From CAZVAO01 sp964625175 (GTDB lineage: Bacteria > Bacillota > UBA994 > PWPR01): 49,170 nt of DNA. The DNA is taken from positions 1-49,170 of the forward strand of contig CAZVAO010000003.1 of NCBI GenBank assembly GCA_964625175.1, read 5' to 3'. A model generated the notes under the pieces. The model was not told where the DNA came from, did no database searches, and worked only from the letters and a program-made list of their open reading frames with translations. Both the position numbers and the translations under genes were made by a program. Positions 27,142 to 36,634 of the stretch are shown piece after piece; the stretch's first letter is position 1; each line of letters begins with the position of its first letter.

Positions 27142-27597
27142 CTAAAAGAATGTGGATGTCATGAGTAGAACCAAAATACCAGCTATAATATTGCCAATGA
27201 CAATCGCTGGGAAAGCGCTTTTGAATCGCATATCCAACAGCGAAGCAGCAAGTGTCCCACTCCAAACACCTGTACCCGGAAGCGGGATGGCAACTAACAA
27301 AATTAATCCCCAAAACCCATACTTAATCACTTTACGTCCATCGACATTTGCCTTCTTCTTCACCTTATGGACAATACGCATTAAGAAAGGCAACGTGCGT
27401 ACCCTTTTAAAAAACGGACGAACCCCAAAAAAGATGAGCGGAATCGGCAAGAGACTCCCGACAAAGGCGAGCAGAAATGCCGCACCTGGGTCATATCCAA
27501 GGGCTACAGCGTATGGAATAGCGCCTCGCAATTCAATTATTGGAAGCATGGAGAATAATAGTATTTTAAGCGTGTTTACCAAGTTCATCACCAACAA
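27142..27597 (-). CDS. Small multidrug export family membrane protein (COG2426)
   Basis: A 151-residue protein made mostly of hydrophobic segments (about 8-25, 35-58, 92-115 and 125-148). The family pattern LPIIELRGAIPYAV near the N-terminus and LVAIPLPGTGVWSGTLAA later fit the Sm_multidrug_ex family. Despite the name, a transport substrate has not been firmly shown. Start: TTG 27597 has GAGG 6 nt upstream; ATG 27588 is an alternative. It follows rpsU and its terminator, so it is probably transcribed at a low read-through level or from an unseen promoter. Confidence 0.8.
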   Translation of the reverse strand: MLVMNLVNTLKILLFSMLPIIELRGAIPYAVALGYDPGAAFLLAFVGSLLPIPLIFFGVRPFFKRVRTLPFLMRIVHKVKKKANVDGRKVIKYGFWGLILLVAIPLPGTGVWSGTLAASLLDMRFKSAFPAIVIGNIIAGILVLLMTSTFF

Positions 27598-27660
27598 TCG
27601 CCTCGCTACCTTTTACCTTTGTATTGTTCGGCAGATCCTGCATTCATTTTAATACAAATA

Positions 27661-27684
27661 CAAAAACCCGGCAAACCGGGCTTT
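27661..27684 (-). terminator. Rho-independent terminator of rpsU
   Basis: AACCCGG (27665-27671) pairs with CCGGGCTT (27676-27683) around CAAA. The minus-strand RNA ends in UUUUUG. It lies 12 bp past the rpsU stop. Confidence 0.85.
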
Positions 27685-27695
27685 GTCACACTTAT

Positions 27696-27887
27696 TTAGA
27701 ACTTTTTGTTATCTTTGCTGTTTTTACGTCGTGCAGCTTCAGCCTTCTTTTTGCGCTTCACACTAGGTTTTTCATAATGTTCTCTTCTGCGCACTTCCTT
27801 AAGAATTCCTGCCTTACGACATTCCCGGTTAAATCGGCGCAGAGCCTGGTCCAAACTTTCGTTCTTCCCTACCTTAACTTCTGCCAT
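27696..27887 (-). CDS. rpsU: 30S ribosomal protein S21
   Basis: A 63-residue basic protein matching S21: [19 protein letters not shown] at the N-terminus and a lysine/arginine-rich tail. It binds the 30S platform near the anti-Shine-Dalgarno end of 16S rRNA. The frame is open to 27917, but ATG 27887 has a strong GGAGGGGGG and gives the family N-terminus. It has its own consensus promoter (27935-27963) and terminator, so it is a free-standing highly expressed unit. Confidence 0.96.
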   Translation of the reverse strand: MAEVKVGKNESLDQALRRFNRECRKAGILKEVRRREHYEKPSVKRKKKAEAARRKNSKDNKKF

Positions 27888-27934
27888 CTGCCTTAACCCC
27901 CCTCCGGAAATAGCCATGGGATAACCCGAAATCT

Positions 27935-27963
27935 ATTATATATTTATAGCTTGTGACTGTCAA
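27935..27963 (-). promoter_or_regulatory. rpsU promoter with perfect consensus
   Basis: TTGACA (27958-27963), a 17-bp spacer and TATAAT (27935-27940) on the minus strand match the sigma-A consensus at every position. The DNA just upstream is A/T-rich like an UP element. Confidence 0.9.
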
Positions 27964-27979
27964 ATAAATTTTGCAAATT

Positions 27980-28312
27980 TTATTTATTCAGGCGTTTGCC
28001 GCCCACAATATGAAAATGCAAATGCTTAACAGTCTGCCCCCAACTTGAACCAATATTTGTTTCAACATGATATTCATTCATTGGACAATAGTCACGGGCA
28101 ATTGTGGATATTTGCAAGAGCATACTAGCGAGCAGATTGCGGTCACACTCTTGGATGTCCGCTAATGAAGGGATGTGCTTTTTTGATATGACTAGAAAGT
28201 GCACCTCTGCCTGAGGGTTAATATCTTTAATCACGATCATCAGATCGTTTTCAAAAATGACCTCAGCAGGGATCTCTCGAGCAATAATTTTACAAAAAAT
28301 ACAATCGTTCAT
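27980..28312 (-). CDS. HIT family nucleotide-binding protein
   Basis: A 110-residue histidine-triad protein. CIFCKII near the N-terminus and HLHFHIVGG (about 99-107) near the C-terminus are the family signatures; the central histidine of the triad is the catalytic nucleotidyl acceptor. HINT-like members hydrolyse nucleoside phosphoramidates. The frame is open to TTG 28327, but that codon lies in the Shine-Dalgarno; GAGGAG sits 7 nt before ATG 28312, which I chose. It follows mtaB. Confidence 0.92.
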   Translation of the reverse strand: MNDCIFCKIIAREIPAEVIFENDLMIVIKDINPQAEVHFLVISKKHIPSLADIQECDRNLLASMLLQISTIARDYCPMNEYHVETNIGSSWGQTVKHLHFHIVGGKRLNK

Positions 28313-28357
28313 CTTGCCACTCCTCAATACACGATGCTTACATTACCCACAATGGGT

Positions 28358-28363
28358 ATTATA
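28358..28363 (-). promoter_or_regulatory. Candidate extended -10 upstream of the HIT gene
   Basis: TGG-TATAAT on the minus strand overlaps the mtaB stop codon (28359-28361), about 46 bp before the HIT start. No good -35 is seen. The same bases form a small palindrome (GGGTATT/AATACCC). Confidence 0.4.
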
Positions 28364-29672
28364 CCACAATACCCGTCGTACTGTAAGCATCACAGTCGAT
28401 TATTTTAACATTTACCATCATATTTTTTGCTAAGCGCTGCCCCTCAACAACAACCTTAACATAATTACTTGCGTGCCCCTCACTCCGATTTTTATCCGTA
28501 CAACGTTCTATCAGCACCTGATATTCTTTGCCCACCATTGCGGCATGATAGGCCAATGCCTGTTCATCCGCGAGGCTTTGCATCATGGCACTGCGTTGAC
28601 GCGCCACATCCCCTTTTATTTGGGATTCCATCTTAGCCGCTGGTGTCCCCGGGCGACGTGAGTAGCGAAAAACATGCATGGCCGCAAATTGCATTTCCCG
28701 CACAAATTTCATGCTTGCTGAAAAATAATCATCGCTTTCTCCCGGAAATCCCACAATTAAATCAGTCGTGATCGCGATGGTTGGATCAATCTGACGAATC
28801 TTCTGGAGCAAGTCTCGATAATCCGCCGTCCGATAGTGACGATTCATCTTTGTCAGCAAATAATCATGCCCCCCCTGCAAAGGGATATGCAGATGGCGTG
28901 CAATCCGCGTTTCGGTAGCTATTAGTTCAAGGAGCTCGGCCCCTAGATCATTAGGTTCGATTGAAGACAAACGTAAGCGTTGAATCGTTGTTTCCTCTAA
29001 GATTAGGCGGATCAGTTGAGGTAAACACATCGGTGGCCTTAAATCGCGCCCGTAAGAACCTAAATGAATCCCCGTTAAAACGATTTCCTGATAGCCGTGC
29101 TCACACAGCTGTTGAATCTCCTCGATCACCTTCTGGGCATCGCGACTACGCTCAGGACCACGCAAATAAGGGATAATACAGTAGGTGCAAAACTGTTGAC
29201 AACCATCTTGCACTTTGACTTCTGCACGAACCCGATCACCAATCGCCCACGCAGGCATCTCTTCATAAGGCACTTGGCCCGTCAATGGCTCAATTTGCCT
29301 CTTTTGCTCGACGTTCCAGGTACCCGCTAGCCAGTGATCCACAATTGTGCACACGTTGCTTTTATTCGCCGACCCCACAAAGGCATCGACGGCTTGGCTT
29401 AAGTCCGTACTAAAACTATCTTGTTGGGCTAAACATCCCATGACAATGATAAAAGCCTTTGGGTTCAACCTGCGGGCATGCCTGATGAGCTGGCGCGACT
29501 TGCGAGCGGCCTGGCTGGTGACCGCACAACTGTTGACAAGAACAAGATCAGCCGCATCTTTGGTGCTTACAATCTGGAATCCTTGAGATTGAAAATAATT
29601 CTCAAGCGTATGACTCTCATATTGATTCACTTTGCAGCCTAAGGTAATAATAGATAATCTGGGTGTCTCCAT
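28359..29672 (-). CDS. mtaB: tRNA N6-threonylcarbamoyladenosine(37) methylthiotransferase
   Basis: About 437 residues. The N-terminal MTTase domain has Cys13, Cys49 and Cys80 for one 4Fe-4S cluster. The radical SAM domain has Cys158, Cys162 and Cys165 (CQQFCTYC) for the second. A TRAM domain ends the protein. MtaB turns t6A37 into ms2t6A37 in tRNAs reading ANN codons. CIIPYLRGPERSR is typical of MtaB rather than MiaB or RimO. The frame is open to 29771, but ATG 29672 gives the family N-terminus just after rsmE. Confidence 0.95.
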   Translation of the reverse strand: METPRLSIITLGCKVNQYESHTLENYFQSQGFQIVSTKDAADLVLVNSCAVTSQAARKSRQLIRHARRLNPKAFIIVMGCLAQQDSFSTDLSQAVDAFVGSANKSNVCTIVDHWLAGTWNVEQKRQIEPLTGQVPYEEMPAWAIGDRVRAEVKVQDGCQQFCTYCIIPYLRGPERSRDAQKVIEEIQQLCEHGYQEIVLTGIHLGSYGRDLRPPMCLPQLIRLILEETTIQRLRLSSIEPNDLGAELLELIATETRIARHLHIPLQGGHDYLLTKMNRHYRTADYRDLLQKIRQIDPTIAITTDLIVGFPGESDDYFSASMKFVREMQFAAMHVFRYSRRPGTPAAKMESQIKGDVARQRSAMMQSLADEQALAYHAAMVGKEYQVLIERCTDKNRSEGHASNYVKVVVEGQRLAKNMMVNVKIIDCDAYSTTGIVV

Positions 29673-29674
29673 AA

Positions 29675-30415
29675 CTAACCCCCCATATCTCCGGATTTCG
29701 CTAGCAGAATCGCTAATGCCGCAATGCCCGCCGTCTCCGTTCGCATGATGCGGGGTCCTAAGGTAATCCACTTGGCCCCTTGGGCAGCTAAGGTCGCTGC
29801 CTCAGCATCCGTTATGCCACCTTCAGGACCAATAACTAAGGCTAAACGGCTGGGTTGCTCTGAGAGCGCAATATCGTTCAACGTCAGTTTCTCTGCCTTT
29901 TCATAGAGCAATAACACCTGATCATAAGCAGTTAATAATGGCATCATTTGTTTAAAAGTTATAGGGTTCTGAACAGGTGGCACCACCTGACGAGCCGCCT
30001 GCCTGGCAGCCGCCATAGCGATTTTTTGCCACCGGTCTTGCTTTTTGGCAATTTTCGCAGGATTAATTTTGGCAATCGAGCGTTCCATCTGTACAGGAAC
30101 GAACGCCACTGCCCCGACTTCGGTGCCTCGCGTTATAACCTGTTCCATCTTATCCCCTTTGGGCATCCCTTGAAAAATAGTAATTTGGAGTTTAGGTTCA
30201 CGCTCAATCACGATTTCTTTCACCACAAGGGCCTGATACACTTTCCCGTCATTGCTAACCAAGGTCGCCAAATACTCGCTTTTATCTGGCGCGATTAAAA
30301 TGATATCCGTGCCCACATTTTGGCGCAGCACGTGTTGAATATGATGGCTATCTTCTTGGGTCAGCATTAAGGTCTGGCCCACCCCAAACATTTGATCTGC
30401 AAATACTCGAGTCAT
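29675..30415 (-). CDS. rsmE: 16S rRNA (uracil(1498)-N3)-methyltransferase
   Basis: About 246 residues of the SPOUT class. An N-terminal PUA-like domain is followed by the knotted methyltransferase domain with the family motifs IGPEGGITDAEA and LGPRIMRTETA. It methylates U1498 in 16S rRNA. The start is ATG 30415, two bases after the prmA stop; GTG 30427 inside prmA is an alternative. The prmA-rsmE-mtaB order after dnaJ is common in Firmicutes. Confidence 0.95.
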   Translation of the reverse strand: MTRVFADQMFGVGQTLMLTQEDSHHIQHVLRQNVGTDIILIAPDKSEYLATLVSNDGKVYQALVVKEIVIEREPKLQITIFQGMPKGDKMEQVITRGTEVGAVAFVPVQMERSIAKINPAKIAKKQDRWQKIAMAAARQAARQVVPPVQNPITFKQMMPLLTAYDQVLLLYEKAEKLTLNDIALSEQPSRLALVIGPEGGITDAEAATLAAQGAKWITLGPRIMRTETAGIAALAILLAKSGDMGG

Positions 30416-30416
30416 G

Positions 30417-31358
30417 TTAATCCACACGTCGGGCAGCTAGCCCAACCCAATCTTTGTCAATCAGGCGATCAACGATGATGTAGCCATTGGCAATGAGTTC
30501 TTTTTGAACAATTACTTCATATTCATCGAGAATGCCGGCACAAATAAATATGCCTCCACAGTCTTGTACGCTGTACAGGTCTGGAATTAGCCGCTTCAAA
30601 ATAGGGGCTGTAATATTCGCTATAACTAAATCGGCCTTAAAATCTAAGCCACTTAATAAATCTGCTTTAATCGCCGTTATGGTCTCTTCAGGTATGTCAT
30701 TATAAGCAATGTTCTCTTCTGTCATGGTAACGGCCTGATCATCAATATCACAGGCCATCACACTTGACGCCCCTAATTTTGCCGCTGCTATCGACAAAAT
30801 TCCAGACCCACAGCCAATATCCAATACCTTGCTTACGGGCTGCAAATAGCGTTCCAATAGAGTTAGTGCGTGCTGCGTCGTCGTATGGGAACCCGTGCCA
30901 AATGCTAAGCCAGGGTCGATTCTGACTACAACGTCTTCGTCATAGACTGTATGGTCTTCCCAAACCGGGCATACCACCAGTTTATGACCTACCCGTAGCG
31001 GTTTAAAAAATGCTTTCCAATTATGTTGCCAATCATTCTCATCTAAGATTTGATAGGTGATCTTTCCCGAGCCAATATCAAGTCCCGCATCGCGTAATAC
31101 TTCAATCTGGGCACGGATATCCTCAATGTCCGCTAGTACATGATCGGTTAAAGGGAGGTAGGCCAGAATATTGACATCTACCAATTCTGTATCAACAACT
31201 GGTATATCGCTGTAATCCCAACTAACCTCGTGGCGCAACTCAATAACGGTTGTTGTATCCTCGTAGACTAAACCGTCTACACCGTGGCTGTAAAAGACAT
31301 CCCCCACCACATCGGCCACCGCATATTTCGTTCTAATTTTAATCTCTACCCATTGCAT
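30417..31358 (-). CDS. prmA: Ribosomal protein L11 methyltransferase
   Basis: About 313 residues. An N-terminal substrate-binding domain is followed by a class I SAM methyltransferase domain with motif I LDIGCGSGILSIAAAKLG and a VIANITAPI motif (the N-x-x-x-P-like catalytic loop). It trimethylates ribosomal protein L11. ATG 31358 is preceded by AAGGAG ten bases upstream; GTG 31367 is an alternative. It follows dnaJ by about 130 bp and is probably in the heat-shock operon. Confidence 0.93.
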   Translation of the reverse strand: MQWVEIKIRTKYAVADVVGDVFYSHGVDGLVYEDTTTVIELRHEVSWDYSDIPVVDTELVDVNILAYLPLTDHVLADIEDIRAQIEVLRDAGLDIGSGKITYQILDENDWQHNWKAFFKPLRVGHKLVVCPVWEDHTVYDEDVVVRIDPGLAFGTGSHTTTQHALTLLERYLQPVSKVLDIGCGSGILSIAAAKLGASSVMACDIDDQAVTMTEENIAYNDIPEETITAIKADLLSGLDFKADLVIANITAPILKRLIPDLYSVQDCGGIFICAGILDEYEVIVQKELIANGYIIVDRLIDKDWVGLAARRVD

Positions 31359-31488
31359 AAGCTCCACGCTCCTTATCTAGCATCATTATATAGGATTAAT
31401 CCACCACCAAGCGACTCATCTCGCCCTATTCGTTCGATTGTAGCAAAAAACGAGCAGAAGATATTATATCACCTGCTCGCATTAAATT

Positions 31489-32616
31489 CTACTCAAAAAG
31501 TCCCTTGATTTTTGCCCATAACGTTTTGTCATGCGGATTAAACTCTTCACCACTCGCCTTTGCGAATTGAGAGAGGGCGCCCATCTGTTCATCGTTAAGC
31601 TTCTTAGGAACGACGACCTGGACGGTTACATAGAAGTCACCCCGACGATTGCGTCGTCGGCTTGGCACTCCACGTTTTTCAATACGGAAGGTCGTTCCAG
31701 GTTGAGTCCCTGCTGGGATCTTAAGGTTTACGGTGCCATCAAGTGTGTCGACATGAACATCGGCACCAACAGATGCCTGAACAAATGAAATGTTTTTATG
31801 GGTACGAAGATCATCCCCATCACGCTCAATACGCGAATGAGATAGTACGCGAATAAAGATGTAAAGGTCGCCGTAAGGACCACCGTTCTGACCAGCTTCA
31901 CCCTTGCCGGATACACGCAAACGGGACCCATCATCAACCCCTGGTGGGATATTGATATTAATCCGTCGTTTCTGCTGTACCCGCCCTTGTCCATGGCAAG
32001 TCGAGCATTTTTCGTCGATGATTTTACCACTGCCCCCACAATTCTCACATGTGACGACATTGACAAATTGTCCAAATGGTGTTTTTTGAGCACGTCTAAC
32101 CTGACCAGATCCACCGCAAACTTCACAAGTATGCACGCTTGTCCCGTGTTCAGCGCCGGATCCATTACAATCTTCACAGGTTTCCCAGCGTTGAATCGTA
32201 ATCTCTTTCTCAACGCCGAATACAGCCTCTTCAAGGGTTAATTGCATATCATAACGCAAATCAGCACCTTGTTGAGGGCCTGTACGTGTTGCACCACGCC
32301 CCCCGAATCCACCATTGAACATCATATCAAAGATATCTTCGAATCCAGCAGCTCCACCTCCGAAGCCCCCGAATCCGCCTCCTGCAGTGCCATTTGTCCC
32401 AGCGTGTCCGTACTGGTCATAGGCCGCCCGCTTCTCGGGATCACTGAGAACCCGATAGGCCTCAGTGATCTCCTTGAATTTATCTTCGGCTTGTGAATCA
32501 TCGCTGACATCGGGATGATGGCTACGAGCCAATTTACGATAAGCCTGCTTTAGTTCATCATCTGAAACATCGCGGCTCACGCCTAGTATTTTATAATAAT
32601 CTTGTTTCTCTGCCAT
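31489..32616 (-). CDS. dnaJ: Chaperone DnaJ (Hsp40)
   Basis: A 375-residue type I DnaJ. The J domain (1-70) has the HPD motif at about 33-35, which stimulates DnaK ATPase. A Gly/Phe-rich linker (about 75-110) is followed by four CxxCxGxG-type zinc repeats (about 145-215) and the C-terminal substrate-binding domain. Length is standard. AAGGGGTGG precedes ATG 32616, and the gene lies 26 bp after dnaK. Confidence 0.98.
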   Translation of the reverse strand: MAEKQDYYKILGVSRDVSDDELKQAYRKLARSHHPDVSDDSQAEDKFKEITEAYRVLSDPEKRAAYDQYGHAGTNGTAGGGFGGFGGGAAGFEDIFDMMFNGGFGGRGATRTGPQQGADLRYDMQLTLEEAVFGVEKEITIQRWETCEDCNGSGAEHGTSVHTCEVCGGSGQVRRAQKTPFGQFVNVVTCENCGGSGKIIDEKCSTCHGQGRVQQKRRININIPPGVDDGSRLRVSGKGEAGQNGGPYGDLYIFIRVLSHSRIERDGDDLRTHKNISFVQASVGADVHVDTLDGTVNLKIPAGTQPGTTFRIEKRGVPSRRRNRRGDFYVTVQVVVPKKLNDEQMGALSQFAKASGEEFNPHDKTLWAKIKGLFE

Positions 32617-32642
32617 TTTACCACCCCTTAATCACGCTATTA

Positions 32643-34469
32643 TTATTGAGGATCTACCTCTTCGTATTCGGCATCAACGACTTCATCATCCCCGCCTTGC
32701 CCAGATTGTTCACCTGCTTGAGCTTGCTGAGCTTCCTGAGCTTGTTGATACAAGAGTGTAGACATTTCGTTAATGTGTTTGGTTAATTCTTCCAGAGCGG
32801 CGGTAATCGCCTCTACATCTTCGCTATCCTTGACATTCTTAACATCCTCAATAGCTGCGTTAATGGCTGACTTTTGATTCTCATCAATTTTATCGCCCAA
32901 CTCTTCAAGCAACTTCTCTGTACTGTAAATCGTCGATTCTGCTTCGTTGTGCTTCTCGATCAATTCTTTTTGCTTGCGATCTTCTTCTGCATGCTCCTCG
33001 GCTTCATTAACCATACGTTCAATCTCCGCATCACTTAATCCACTGGATGATGTGATGGTTATGGCTTGTTCTTTACCAGTTCCTAGATCTTTTGCATTAA
33101 CGTGGACAATACCATTCGTGTCGATATTGAAACTGACCTCAATTTGAGGAATCCCACGTGGAGCAGAAGGAATACCCGTTAAGGTAAAACGACCTAATGT
33201 TTTATTTTGCTGAGCCATAGCACGCTCACCTTGAATCACATGGATATCTACTTGTGTTTGATTATCTGCAGCGGTAGAGAAAATCTGACTCGCAGAAGTT
33301 GGTATCGCTGTGTTGCGCTCAATGAGCTTAGTTGCGACACCACCAAGCGTCTCAATACCCAAAGAAAGCGGTGTAACATCAATTAATACGATATCTTTGA
33401 CGTCACCAGCAATAACACCCGCTTGAATAGCAGCACCAAGAGCAACAACTTCATCAGGGTTAATGCCCTTGAAAGGATCCTGACCCGTCACACTCTTTAC
33501 AGCCTCTTGAACGGCTGGAGTACGCGTAGAGCCACCTACCAAGATAACTTTATCAATTTTGTCAGCTGTTAGACCAGCATCACTTAACGCCTTGCGCATT
33601 GGTGCAATCGTACGCTTAACTAAATGAGCGGTTATTTCATCAAATTTTGCTCTGGTTATATTAATATCCAGGTGTTTTGGACCTGAAGCATCTGCAGTAA
33701 CATAAGGTAAATTAATATTTACTTGAGCCACAGTACTCAGTTCTTTTTTAGCATTCTCGGCTGCATCTTTAACACGCTGCAAAGCCATTCTATCTTTTGA
33801 CAGATCCACACCAGATTCTTTTTTAAATTCGGCTACAATGTAATTAATAACTTCTTTATCAAAGTCATCACCACCTAAGTGGGTATCCCCATTAGTAGAG
33901 AGTACCTCAAATACGCCGTCACCAAGTTCTAAAATTGAAACATCAAATGTACCGCCACCTAGGTCATAGACCAAAATTTTCTGGGCTGTATCATCGTCTA
34001 AACCATAAGCTAAAGAAGCAGCGGTTGGTTCATTAATGATGCGAAGCACTTCTAAGCCTGCAATTTTACCTGCATCTTTGGTAGCTTGACGCTGGCTATC
34101 AGAGAAATAAGCAGGAACGGTAATGACCGCTTGCGTCACTGGTTCGCCTAAATAAGCCTCGGCATCCGCTTTTAATTTTTGTAGAATCATCGCTGAGATT
34201 TCTGGTGGTGTAAATTCTTTACCACCCATTCGAACACGATAATTTTCGCCCATATGGCGTTTAATTGATGAAACGGTATTATCAGGATTCGTTACAGCTT
34301 GGCGCTTGGCAACTTTGCCAACCAACCGCTCACCAGTTTTTGAACTCGCAACAACCGATGGTGTTGTACGATCCCCTTCAGAGTTAGGAATCACGACAGG
34401 TTGTCCACCTTCCATGATGGCAACACAAGAGTTTGTAGTACCTAAGTCAATTCCGATTACTTTAGACAT
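32643..34469 (-). CDS. dnaK: Chaperone DnaK (Hsp70)
   Basis: A 608-residue Hsp70. The nucleotide-binding domain (1 to about 360) has [12 protein letters not shown], the phosphate-2 motif [13 protein letters not shown] and [10 protein letters not shown]. The linker VLLIDV-like segment reads [14 protein letters not shown]. The substrate-binding domain and helical lid follow, with a Gln/Ala-rich tail ending in an acidic segment. It lacks the ~24-residue insert found in proteobacterial DnaK, as expected for Gram-positives. AGGAGGAA precedes ATG 34469. Regulated by HrcA at CIRCE (37675-37701). Confidence 0.99.
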   Translation of the reverse strand: MSKVIGIDLGTTNSCVAIMEGGQPVVIPNSEGDRTTPSVVASSKTGERLVGKVAKRQAVTNPDNTVSSIKRHMGENYRVRMGGKEFTPPEISAMILQKLKADAEAYLGEPVTQAVITVPAYFSDSQRQATKDAGKIAGLEVLRIINEPTAASLAYGLDDDTAQKILVYDLGGGTFDVSILELGDGVFEVLSTNGDTHLGGDDFDKEVINYIVAEFKKESGVDLSKDRMALQRVKDAAENAKKELSTVAQVNINLPYVTADASGPKHLDINITRAKFDEITAHLVKRTIAPMRKALSDAGLTADKIDKVILVGGSTRTPAVQEAVKSVTGQDPFKGINPDEVVALGAAIQAGVIAGDVKDIVLIDVTPLSLGIETLGGVATKLIERNTAIPTSASQIFSTAADNQTQVDIHVIQGERAMAQQNKTLGRFTLTGIPSAPRGIPQIEVSFNIDTNGIVHVNAKDLGTGKEQAITITSSSGLSDAEIERMVNEAEEHAEEDRKQKELIEKHNEAESTIYSTEKLLEELGDKIDENQKSAINAAIEDVKNVKDSEDVEAITAALEELTKHINEMSTLLYQQAQEAQQAQAGEQSGQGGDDEVVDAEYEEVDPQ

Positions 34470-34482
34470 AATTTATTTCCTC

Positions 34483-35040
34483 CTATAAAGTTGAAACTTT
34501 TACTTTTGCTGCACGCAATAATTTATTTTTAAACCGGTAACCCGGTTCGAAAACTTGTAGAACAGTATTATCTGCTACTTTTTCGTTGTGCTCTTGGAAA
34601 AGAGCTTCGTGAACATAGGGGTCAAACGGCAGATTTTCTGCTTCGATCTTCTCTAACCCCTCAGAAACTAGTAGATCTGACAATTGGCGATAAATCATCT
34701 CGACACCCGCTTTTACCTTGGGATCTTCAATGGTTACTAATGCTCTTTCAAAATTATCAATAATCGGCAACAACTTACCCACTAGCACTGAATTGGCATT
34801 GGACAAGATATCGCGTTTCTGCTTTTCAGAGCGCTGCTTGAGGTTCGCATAATCCGCAACCGAACGTGCATACAGTTGCTTAAGCGTCGCTATTTCCGCC
34901 TCTAAGCCTTCAATTTGCTGACTAGGTGTTATTTCCTCAACGACACCCTCTTCAGCCTCCAAAACCATTTCTGGAAAATTACTCTCTTCTTCACACACGA
35001 TTTGTTCTTCAACATGTAACTCATTTTTTTTGTTTTTCAT
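34483..35040 (-). CDS. grpE: Nucleotide exchange factor GrpE
   Basis: About 185 residues. An acidic, disordered N-terminus (1 to about 45) is followed by a long coiled coil and the C-terminal beta domain with ENLPFDPYVHEALFQEH and the VLQVFEPGYRFKNKLLRAAKV signature. It speeds ADP release from DnaK. The frame opens at GTG 35046, and ATG 35040 is preferred after AGGTAGGTG. It follows the chaperonin gene by about 10 bp, so co-transcription is certain by spacing. Confidence 0.95.
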   Translation of the reverse strand: MKNKKNELHVEEQIVCEEESNFPEMVLEAEEGVVEEITPSQQIEGLEAEIATLKQLYARSVADYANLKQRSEKQKRDILSNANSVLVGKLLPIIDNFERALVTIEDPKVKAGVEMIYRQLSDLLVSEGLEKIEAENLPFDPYVHEALFQEHNEKVADNTVLQVFEPGYRFKNKLLRAAKVKVSTL

Positions 35041-35050
35041 AAGCACCTAC

Positions 35051-36619
35051 CTAAATTTGAAAATGGGGGTCTTGGCTAGCACCGCCATCTTTGCTTCTCA
35101 TCCGAATGATTGTGTCAATTCGGAGAATCGCTTCTGCGATTTCTCCAGCTGCTTTGATTGCATGATATTTGACTAAAAGTGGATCAATCACCCCTAAGGC
35201 AAACATATCGGCAATCTCCCCCGTATCACAATCGAGTGCCAAAGCCTCATTTTGTTGATCAACCTGTGCGGCAATGATATCTTCAAGCTTCTCAAGCGGA
35301 TTAAAACCAGAATTGAGGATAATTTGGAAAACAGGTTTGCGCAGTGCTCTGCTCACACAATCGACGCCATAAGCGGCCATACCCTTCACAGTTTCACGCA
35401 ATCCTTCAACCGAACGTGCCAGAGCCAGTTCAACTGAACCTCCACCGGCTACATAACCACCGTTTAAGGCCGCTTGCACAGATGATGCCGCATCTTTAGC
35501 GATACGTTGCCGCTCATCGACGACTTCTGCTGTTGCAGCACCCACCAAAACCGTTGCCATTGGTTTTCCGGCGCCTTCAATTACCCTAATTTTCTTAAGC
35601 TTTTCATCTTCATAGACTTCAGCCGCTCGTCCTAGGTACGCTTCTAAATCTGTTGAGTCTTTATTCAAACCCGTGCGTTTAATCATTTTTGCACCTGTAT
35701 GCTCTGCAACGACACGCGCATCATGACCGCTTACCCTAGTGCACACAATAATATTAGCATCTGTGAACATTTCTTCTGCAATAGGATCAATTCCTCGATC
35801 TATCAACACAAATTTCACATTAAGATCAATTATTTTTTGGAGGTTACTGACAAACTGATTCTTGAGCTCCATAAATCTGCCGAAACCCGTTTCGGTTGCT
35901 AGCGCCTCCTCTTCAAGTTCCACAGCCTTAAGTTCATCATCGATTATTAAGATCTTAGCATCCGTTAATCGGCGAGGCATTTGCCTGTTCAAACGCCGCT
36001 TATCTACCAAAACACCACTAAAGACTTCATTGTCTGCACCTTCCTCGGCCACTACGGTATCTGCCAATTTAAAACTAGAATCTGCGAATTTCTCCGCGCC
36101 GACCATCCTAGCGGCCTTGACAATTAATTCTGCTATGTCTTTGTGTTCTCTTCCAGCTATATAAGCAATGCGTTGCAACATTTCATCTTCCATGCCATCG
36201 ATCTGGCGGGCTTTTTCTTTAATATGTTCTAGGGCATAGGCAATCCCCAGTTTAACCCCTTCAATGACACGTGCGACAGGTACACCTTTTACGACTTGGT
36301 CAACACCTTCGCTCACTAAAGCACCTGCCATAACCGTGGCAGTCGTCGTGCCATCACCTATTTCATCTTGCTGGGCTTTTGCAATATTAATCAGCATTCT
36401 AGCTGCGGGATGATTGACATCCATCTTCTCTAAAATTGTAACCCCTGCATTGGTAATCACAACATCGCCATAGCCATCTACTAGCATCGTATCTAACCCT
36501 TTTGGACCAATTGTACCTTCCACCGCAGCTGTTACGGCTCGTATCGCACGAGCGTTAGTCATTAATGCCGCAAGCTTCTCATCCACTTCACTCGCATTAA
36601 CCGTTTGCTTTACTGACAT
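35051..36619 (-). CDS. Thermosome-like (group II/III) chaperonin
   Basis: A 522-residue TCP-1/thermosome-type chaperonin, not GroEL. Visible motifs are TIGPKGLDTMLVD (about 36-48), the ATPase loop GDGTTTATV (about 88-96), GGGSVE near residue 405, and NSGFNPLEKLEDI. The apical insertion lacks a GroES-like partner gene nearby; thermosomes use a built-in lid. Such chaperonins are known in a limited set of Firmicutes (first studied in Carboxydothermus), also between hrcA and grpE, and have been called group III. AAGGGGG precedes ATG 36619. CIRCE at 37675-37701 implies heat-shock control. It would fold proteins alongside DnaK. Codon use does not look foreign by eye. Confidence 0.95.
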   Translation of the reverse strand: MSVKQTVNASEVDEKLAALMTNARAIRAVTAAVEGTIGPKGLDTMLVDGYGDVVITNAGVTILEKMDVNHPAARMLINIAKAQQDEIGDGTTTATVMAGALVSEGVDQVVKGVPVARVIEGVKLGIAYALEHIKEKARQIDGMEDEMLQRIAYIAGREHKDIAELIVKAARMVGAEKFADSSFKLADTVVAEEGADNEVFSGVLVDKRRLNRQMPRRLTDAKILIIDDELKAVELEEEALATETGFGRFMELKNQFVSNLQKIIDLNVKFVLIDRGIDPIAEEMFTDANIIVCTRVSGHDARVVAEHTGAKMIKRTGLNKDSTDLEAYLGRAAEVYEDEKLKKIRVIEGAGKPMATVLVGAATAEVVDERQRIAKDAASSVQAALNGGYVAGGGSVELALARSVEGLRETVKGMAAYGVDCVSRALRKPVFQIILNSGFNPLEKLEDIIAAQVDQQNEALALDCDTGEIADMFALGVIDPLLVKYHAIKAAGEIAEAILRIDTIIRMRSKDGGASQDPHFQI

Positions 36620-36634
36620 ATTTCTGCCCCCTTC

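Noticed and set aside
28340..28380. Palindromes after mtaB as a terminator
   Set aside because: The stem is short, AT-rich and lacks a U run; the same bases form a better -10 for the HIT gene.
31728..32234. 168-residue open frame on the minus strand
   Set aside because: It lies wholly within dnaJ in another frame on the same strand, and the dnaJ frame matches the family from end to end.
35051..36619. Chaperonin as assembly contamination from an archaeon
   Set aside because: It is tightly spaced between hrcA and grpE, has bacterial ribosome sites on both sides, and the same arrangement is known in Firmicutes.
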